Shown: in pieces, positions 60,223 through 64,000 of the stretch | Position numbering within the stretch: the stretch's first letter is position 1 | Layout: each line of letters opens with the position of its first letter | Virus record (IMG/VR): IMGVR_UViG_3300033146_002242 | Location: 54,288-118,287 of that record | Length of the DNA stretch: 64,000 nt | Direction: 5' to 3' (one strand) | Origin: a virus | The notes under the pieces: model-generated | Seen by the model: the letters and a program-made list of their open reading frames with translations, nothing else | Told to the model about the DNA's origin: nothing | Database searches by the model: none | Position numbers and translations under genes: made by a program

Positions 60223-60242
60223 CATCGTAAGGAGGTAGTTTA

Positions 60243-60587
60243 TTGAAACACTGGATGGGAAATTGTTATTTATTTCCGTGGAAAAATAAAATAACAATTT
60301 CAACAGATCATAATTTTGAAATAATAATTAAATTAAAAAATGGTTATAAGTTTAGTTATAATAAAATTATTAATAATAAAAAGGAATATATTTTACCATG
60401 CGAGGAAATCATTATTAAGAAATTTAATAATGATTCCACTAAAATAACTGGATATGAAAATTTTATATCAAATCTGAGTATTCTTTTTAAAAAATTTATT
60501 ATTAAAAATAAAATAAAAGATGAGAAATTAAATACATTTTATAAAATGGTTTTTAATCTATGTAAAGAAATACTTAAAAATATCTAA
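60243..60587 (+). CDS. hypothetical protein, 114 aa
   Basis: TTG start, set by GTAAGGAGGTAG; there is no other start in range. The protein is very basic and Lys/Asn/Ile-rich. No family is recognised. It lies 10 bases before the large gene at 60598 and probably shares its transcript. Confidence 0.6.
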   Translation: MKHWMGNCYLFPWKNKITISTDHNFEIIIKLKNGYKFSYNKIINNKKEYILPCEEIIIKKFNNDSTKITGYENFISNLSILFKKFIIKNKIKDEKLNTFYKMVFNLCKEILKNI

Positions 60588-60597
60588 AGGAGAATCA

Positions 60598-62997
60598 ATG
60601 GAAACTGTTAGATTAAATTTTTTAGAACCAAATATAGATATAATGTTAAGATATCATAATGCAGACAATTTTAATAAATATATACAACCCATTGCCGTAG
60701 ATTATGATATAGTTTATAAAAAATTAATTAAAGACTCAACTTATACAAATACTTCTAAAATTCCATATACTTTTTTAATCGAAGAACGTTATGATCATTT
60801 ATCTTGGGACAGATATTATTTAGCTAAAAAAAAGATGTATTCTATATTGGTATCAGAAATATTTTTTAATGAATTTTTTTCTAATTTATCTAATTTTCAA
60901 GATATAAAAAATAAATGTAAAATAAAAACAAAAATATATCAAATAAAAGTATATTTACCTAATATGGTATTTATTGTCTGTAATTCACATAATAGACTCG
61001 CTGAAAAACAATTATTAAGATTACAAGTTGGAATAGTGGATAATAATTTTGATAATATATATAGAATGATTTTACCAAATTCATATGATGATGGCAATGT
61101 ATGCCACACAAACATATTATCTATTAAAAATCATTATGAAAATATAAAAACACAAAAATTAAAACCTATTGATGAAATTTGTGCTTATTATATAAATTGT
61201 TATTTTGAATCTATTTTTAATACAGATTTATTACCAACAAGATTTTTTAAAAATTTTGATTTTTCCATGAGAACATTTTATCAAAAATGTTTATTTCATG
61301 ATAAAAATTTTATAAAAAAATTAGATCACCTTTATAGTAATTTTTCTAATAGATTATCATCAGAATTAGCTTTTAAATCTTTTAAAAGAATCCATCCATT
61401 GCCATTTCCACAAAATCATTATTTTACTGCTGATAATATATTAAGAAGTGATGAAAATTGCCAAGAAGCAGTATTATATAATTTAATTGTACTTCCTAAT
61501 GGAATTGTGTTGACTAAAGGCGACAAATTTTATTTTAAAGATGAAAAATATATTATTATTAATTTTTTAAATATTTCAGAAATTAAATATGTATCTAAAT
61601 ATAATATAAGAAGTAGTAGTGCTATAGAATGTTTGCATATTAAAACTAATACTATCAAAACAATAAAAATAATAGATATTTTAGAAACTCCTATAAATTT
61701 TGATTATAAAATTGTTAAAATTGATTCTAAAAAATTTATTGATGTTGAATTTGATTATGGATCTTCATACAACCCAATTGAGTATTTTTATTTAAAATCA
61801 GATCAATATTTAAATATCAATGATATTTGTTATTTATATTCAAATGAATTGAATTATTATTTTATGAATGTAAAAAAAACTGTTTCAAATAAAAATTTAA
61901 GTGAAGAAGAGTATACATTACTTGATTCAACAATTCTAACATATCTTAATGATAATGACATTTCTTTTCCTATTGTTGTATATGATAAATCTCATAATGT
62001 TTCACATATAACAACACAATTGGATTTGAATAAATTAGCTAATTTTCATATGGATTATCCTGTATATAATAATAAAAAATCTTTTAAAATTTATAATAAT
62101 ATAGAAGAATTAAAAAAAGATTTAAATGGTATTGGAGTAAAGACAAATTTTACCTCAAAAAACTATTCTTTTTTAATAAAAAATATGTTTTACTCATTGA
62201 TTGATTTACAAATAATGAAACATATATATTATCTACATCAAGATGCACTTTTTGTATTTGACGCTGGGGATATAGTATATACGAAAGATGCATCACCTAT
62301 TGGAAAATTCGATCCATTTTCTGAATCTACTGTATCTACACATTATCCGACTCCAAAAATATGGCATAATATAGCAAAATCATATTGTGATAATGGTTAT
62401 TTAAATATAGTTACAGAACAATTTATTACTATAAATAAAGATACATTATTCATTGATTATTTTTCTAGAAATGGTTTCCAATCATTAGAAACGAGAGAAA
62501 ATTTATATGGTAAAAAATGTTATCTAAAAAAATTAATTAGTTCTACAAAAGATGAAACGATTATCGCTGAATTATATTATCCAGAAGAAAATGCAATACA
62601 TGAATTCAAAATTTCTATTAACCGCAGTATAACATTATTATTATCTTTATTTGCATCAAAAGAAAATATAGTAGAAGATTCTTCTTATAATGGTGCTTAT
62701 ATATTTTTAAAAGATGAAAATTTTACTGCCAAAAATGGTTTACCGAAAGGTGTTTATCAAATAAGATATCATATTGAAAATAATAATATACCAAAAAATA
62801 GCTACCAATTTTTATTACATAATAATGTAAATATTATTTGTCAAGATGGTGATTTTGAATTAGTTGAGAAAAAAAGATTGGTTAAAAAAATGTTTTATCC
62901 TTGGCGCAATCCTAAATTTAATGATTTCGAAGTTTCGTTAACAAGATTGTTGGGGGTATATTATGCCACAGCATCTTCATTTGAGTCTAGTTTTTAA
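60598..62997 (+). CDS. large protein of unknown function, 799 aa
   Basis: AAAGGAGAATCA precedes the ATG. An early stretch (MVFIVCNSHNRLAEKQLLRL and, soon after, LPNSYDDGNVCHTNIL, about residues 123-180) faintly recalls the PNxxxDGxVC pattern of E2-like folds in PRTRC-type systems, but the link is weak. The middle is beta-rich, and no catalytic motif is certain. With the next, partial gene it forms a tandem of big Asn/Ile-rich proteins. Confidence 0.75.
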   Translation: METVRLNFLEPNIDIMLRYHNADNFNKYIQPIAVDYDIVYKKLIKDSTYTNTSKIPYTFLIEERYDHLSWDRYYLAKKKMYSILVSEIFFNEFFSNLSNFQDIKNKCKIKTKIYQIKVYLPNMVFIVCNSHNRLAEKQLLRLQVGIVDNNFDNIYRMILPNSYDDGNVCHTNILSIKNHYENIKTQKLKPIDEICAYYINCYFESIFNTDLLPTRFFKNFDFSMRTFYQKCLFHDKNFIKKLDHLYSNFSNRLSSELAFKSFKRIHPLPFPQNHYFTADNILRSDENCQEAVLYNLIVLPNGIVLTKGDKFYFKDEKYIIINFLNISEIKYVSKYNIRSSSAIECLHIKTNTIKTIKIIDILETPINFDYKIVKIDSKKFIDVEFDYGSSYNPIEYFYLKSDQYLNINDICYLYSNELNYYFMNVKKTVSNKNLSEEEYTLLDSTILTYLNDNDISFPIVVYDKSHNVSHITTQLDLNKLANFHMDYPVYNNKKSFKIYNNIEELKKDLNGIGVKTNFTSKNYSFLIKNMFYSLIDLQIMKHIYYLHQDALFVFDAGDIVYTKDASPIGKFDPFSESTVSTHYPTPKIWHNIAKSYCDNGYLNIVTEQFITINKDTLFIDYFSRNGFQSLETRENLYGKKCYLKKLISSTKDETIIAELYYPEENAIHEFKISINRSITLLLSLFASKENIVEDSSYNGAYIFLKDENFTAKNGLPKGVYQIRYHIENNNIPKNSYQFLLHNNVNIICQDGDFELVEKKRLVKKMFYPWRNPKFNDFEVSLTRLLGVYYATASSFESSF

Positions 62998-63014
62998 TTA
63001 TTTAAAGGGTACTG

Positions 63015-64000
63015 ATGGAAAAATTTTGTTTAGAAATTAATGATAATAGAAAAAAAAGTAATTTATTAAATAATTTTTATTTTAAAATAACTCCAAATCC
63101 AAATATTACATTATTATATAAATTTTTTAATGGGATTTATTTTCATATAATTTATAAAATAAAAAAAAATTTTCATTTAATAAAAATAAATAATGATAAT
63201 AAATATTTATATCTACCTGATGTAGTAGTTGATGTTAGAATAAAAACATTTAAAAAAATTGAAGTAAAATTATATTTTGTTATTTCTGATAATATTAAAA
63301 AATCTTTTATATATGCAGAACCAGTAATAATTGATTGGTATGAAAATCAGGAAAATTTTAATTACAACATAAATAAAATAGTACATTATTTATTTAGCTA
63401 TGTTAATTTTAAATGTCATAATGACATTATGACATTATGTGGTATAAATGATATAGATTATTTATCAATTCAAAATTATAAAAATATCAAATTTAATAAA
63501 TTTTATAATTTGCCAAATGAAAAAAGTATTAATGAAATAATTAATACTTATATTTCTGAATATGAAAATGCTCAACCAGATGTACCATCACATATAATTT
63601 TAAAATACTATTCTTTATTGAATAAAAATTATCCCGCCAAAAGTGTGAAAAATACTAAGATGTTTTTTGACTCTATTTCTACAAATTGTGGAATAATAGC
63701 CAAGAATAAAATTTTAAAAATTAAAAAAGAACCATATGTAATAAATAAAATTATTTCACCTTTTAATATTTCAACAGGTGAATATAATATTGCAAAAACA
63801 AAAATAGAATTATTTAATCTTGATAATAAAACTATTAAATATATTAATTTTATGAGATATTTATTAAAGTTAGTAGATAATATAAAATTAGATGATAAAT
63901 TGAAAAATATTCACCGTTATAAATATCTATTATATAAAAATAGATATTATTTTATATATGATAGATATGTTGATGATGTTACAATTAAATTATATATTGG
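63015..64000 (+). CDS. large protein of unknown function, cut by the window edge
   Basis: The frame opens at ATG 63015 after TTTAAAGGGTACTG and stays open to the last base (over 320 codons). The protein is rich in Asn, Ile, Lys and Tyr. In composition and position it resembles the upstream 799-aa protein, but no clear alignment was seen. The C terminus lies outside the window. Confidence 0.7.
   Translation, partial: MEKFCLEINDNRKKSNLLNNFYFKITPNPNITLLYKFFNGIYFHIIYKIKKNFHLIKINNDNKYLYLPDVVVDVRIKTFKKIEVKLYFVISDNIKKSFIYAEPVIIDWYENQENFNYNINKIVHYLFSYVNFKCHNDIMTLCGINDIDYLSIQNYKNIKFNKFYNLPNEKSINEIINTYISEYENAQPDVPSHIILKYYSLLNKNYPAKSVKNTKMFFDSISTNCGIIAKNKILKIKKEPYVINKIISPFNISTGEYNIAKTKIELFNLDNKTIKYINFMRYLLKLVDNIKLDDKLKNIHRYKYLLYKNRYYFIYDRYVDDVTIKLYI

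Overview
The window is a strongly AT-rich, gene-dense segment of a large (jumbo-type) tailed bacteriophage. Nearly every gene is on the plus strand. The head genes are T4-like: a gp20-type portal, a gp21-type prohead protease and a gp23-type major capsid protein. Replication and recombination genes are also T4-like: gp41/DnaB helicase, family B polymerase, gp32/SSB-like protein, two type IIA topoisomerase subunits, UvsW-like helicase and gp46/gp47. The phage carries its own multisubunit RNA polymerase (beta, plus the C-terminal part of beta-prime) and nine tRNAs. TAA, TAG and TGA all act as stops. The host cannot be named from the sequence; preference for A/T-ending codons and tRNAs reading them fit an AT-rich host or a phage that supplements its host.

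Region 1-12.5 kb is accessory. It opens with the 3' exon of a tRNA-Leu(UAA) split in its anticodon by what looks like a group I intron. Next comes a locally GC-richer island with two copies of a folded RNA module whose outer helix shows compensatory base changes. Then follow many small proteins, scattered tRNAs (Thr, Lys, Ser, Pro, Gln, Asn, Met/Ile) and short palindromes beginning TTTAC. In the middle, at 8363-10117, lies a 584-residue Cas12m-like (type V-M) effector with a degenerate RuvC site and no CRISPR array nearby.

Region 12.7-28.8 kb holds a TGT/DpdA-like transglycosylase, the replicative helicase and the head module: acidic and basic core proteins, portal, protease, coiled-coil proteins and major capsid. 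Several head-module proteins begin with a short peptide ending in (L/I)xE, like T4 capsid-targeting peptides. A Thg1-like enzyme and tRNA-Arg(UCU) interrupt the module. After the capsid come a strong terminator, the only convincing minus-strand gene and a DnaJ-type zinc-repeat protein.

Region 28.9-64 kb carries nucleic-acid metabolism: a polymerase with an N-terminal uracil-DNA-glycosylase-like domain, ThyX, QueE, a GroES-like protein, RNA polymerase subunits, SSB, a MoxR/VWA pair, topoisomerase, QueD, UvsW, gp47/gp46, a glycosyltransferase, a SPASM-type radical SAM protein, a RecD2-like helicase and two large unknown proteins at the right edge.

Two links cross these regions. The beta-prime gene begins with what looks like the C-terminal half of a split intein, placed where the catalytic DFDGD motif should be. 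The first ~210 residues of beta resemble a whole protein encoded between portal and protease. DpdA-like, QueD and QueE together suggest 7-deazaguanine modification of phage DNA. All functional calls rest on motifs read by eye; no database search was run.
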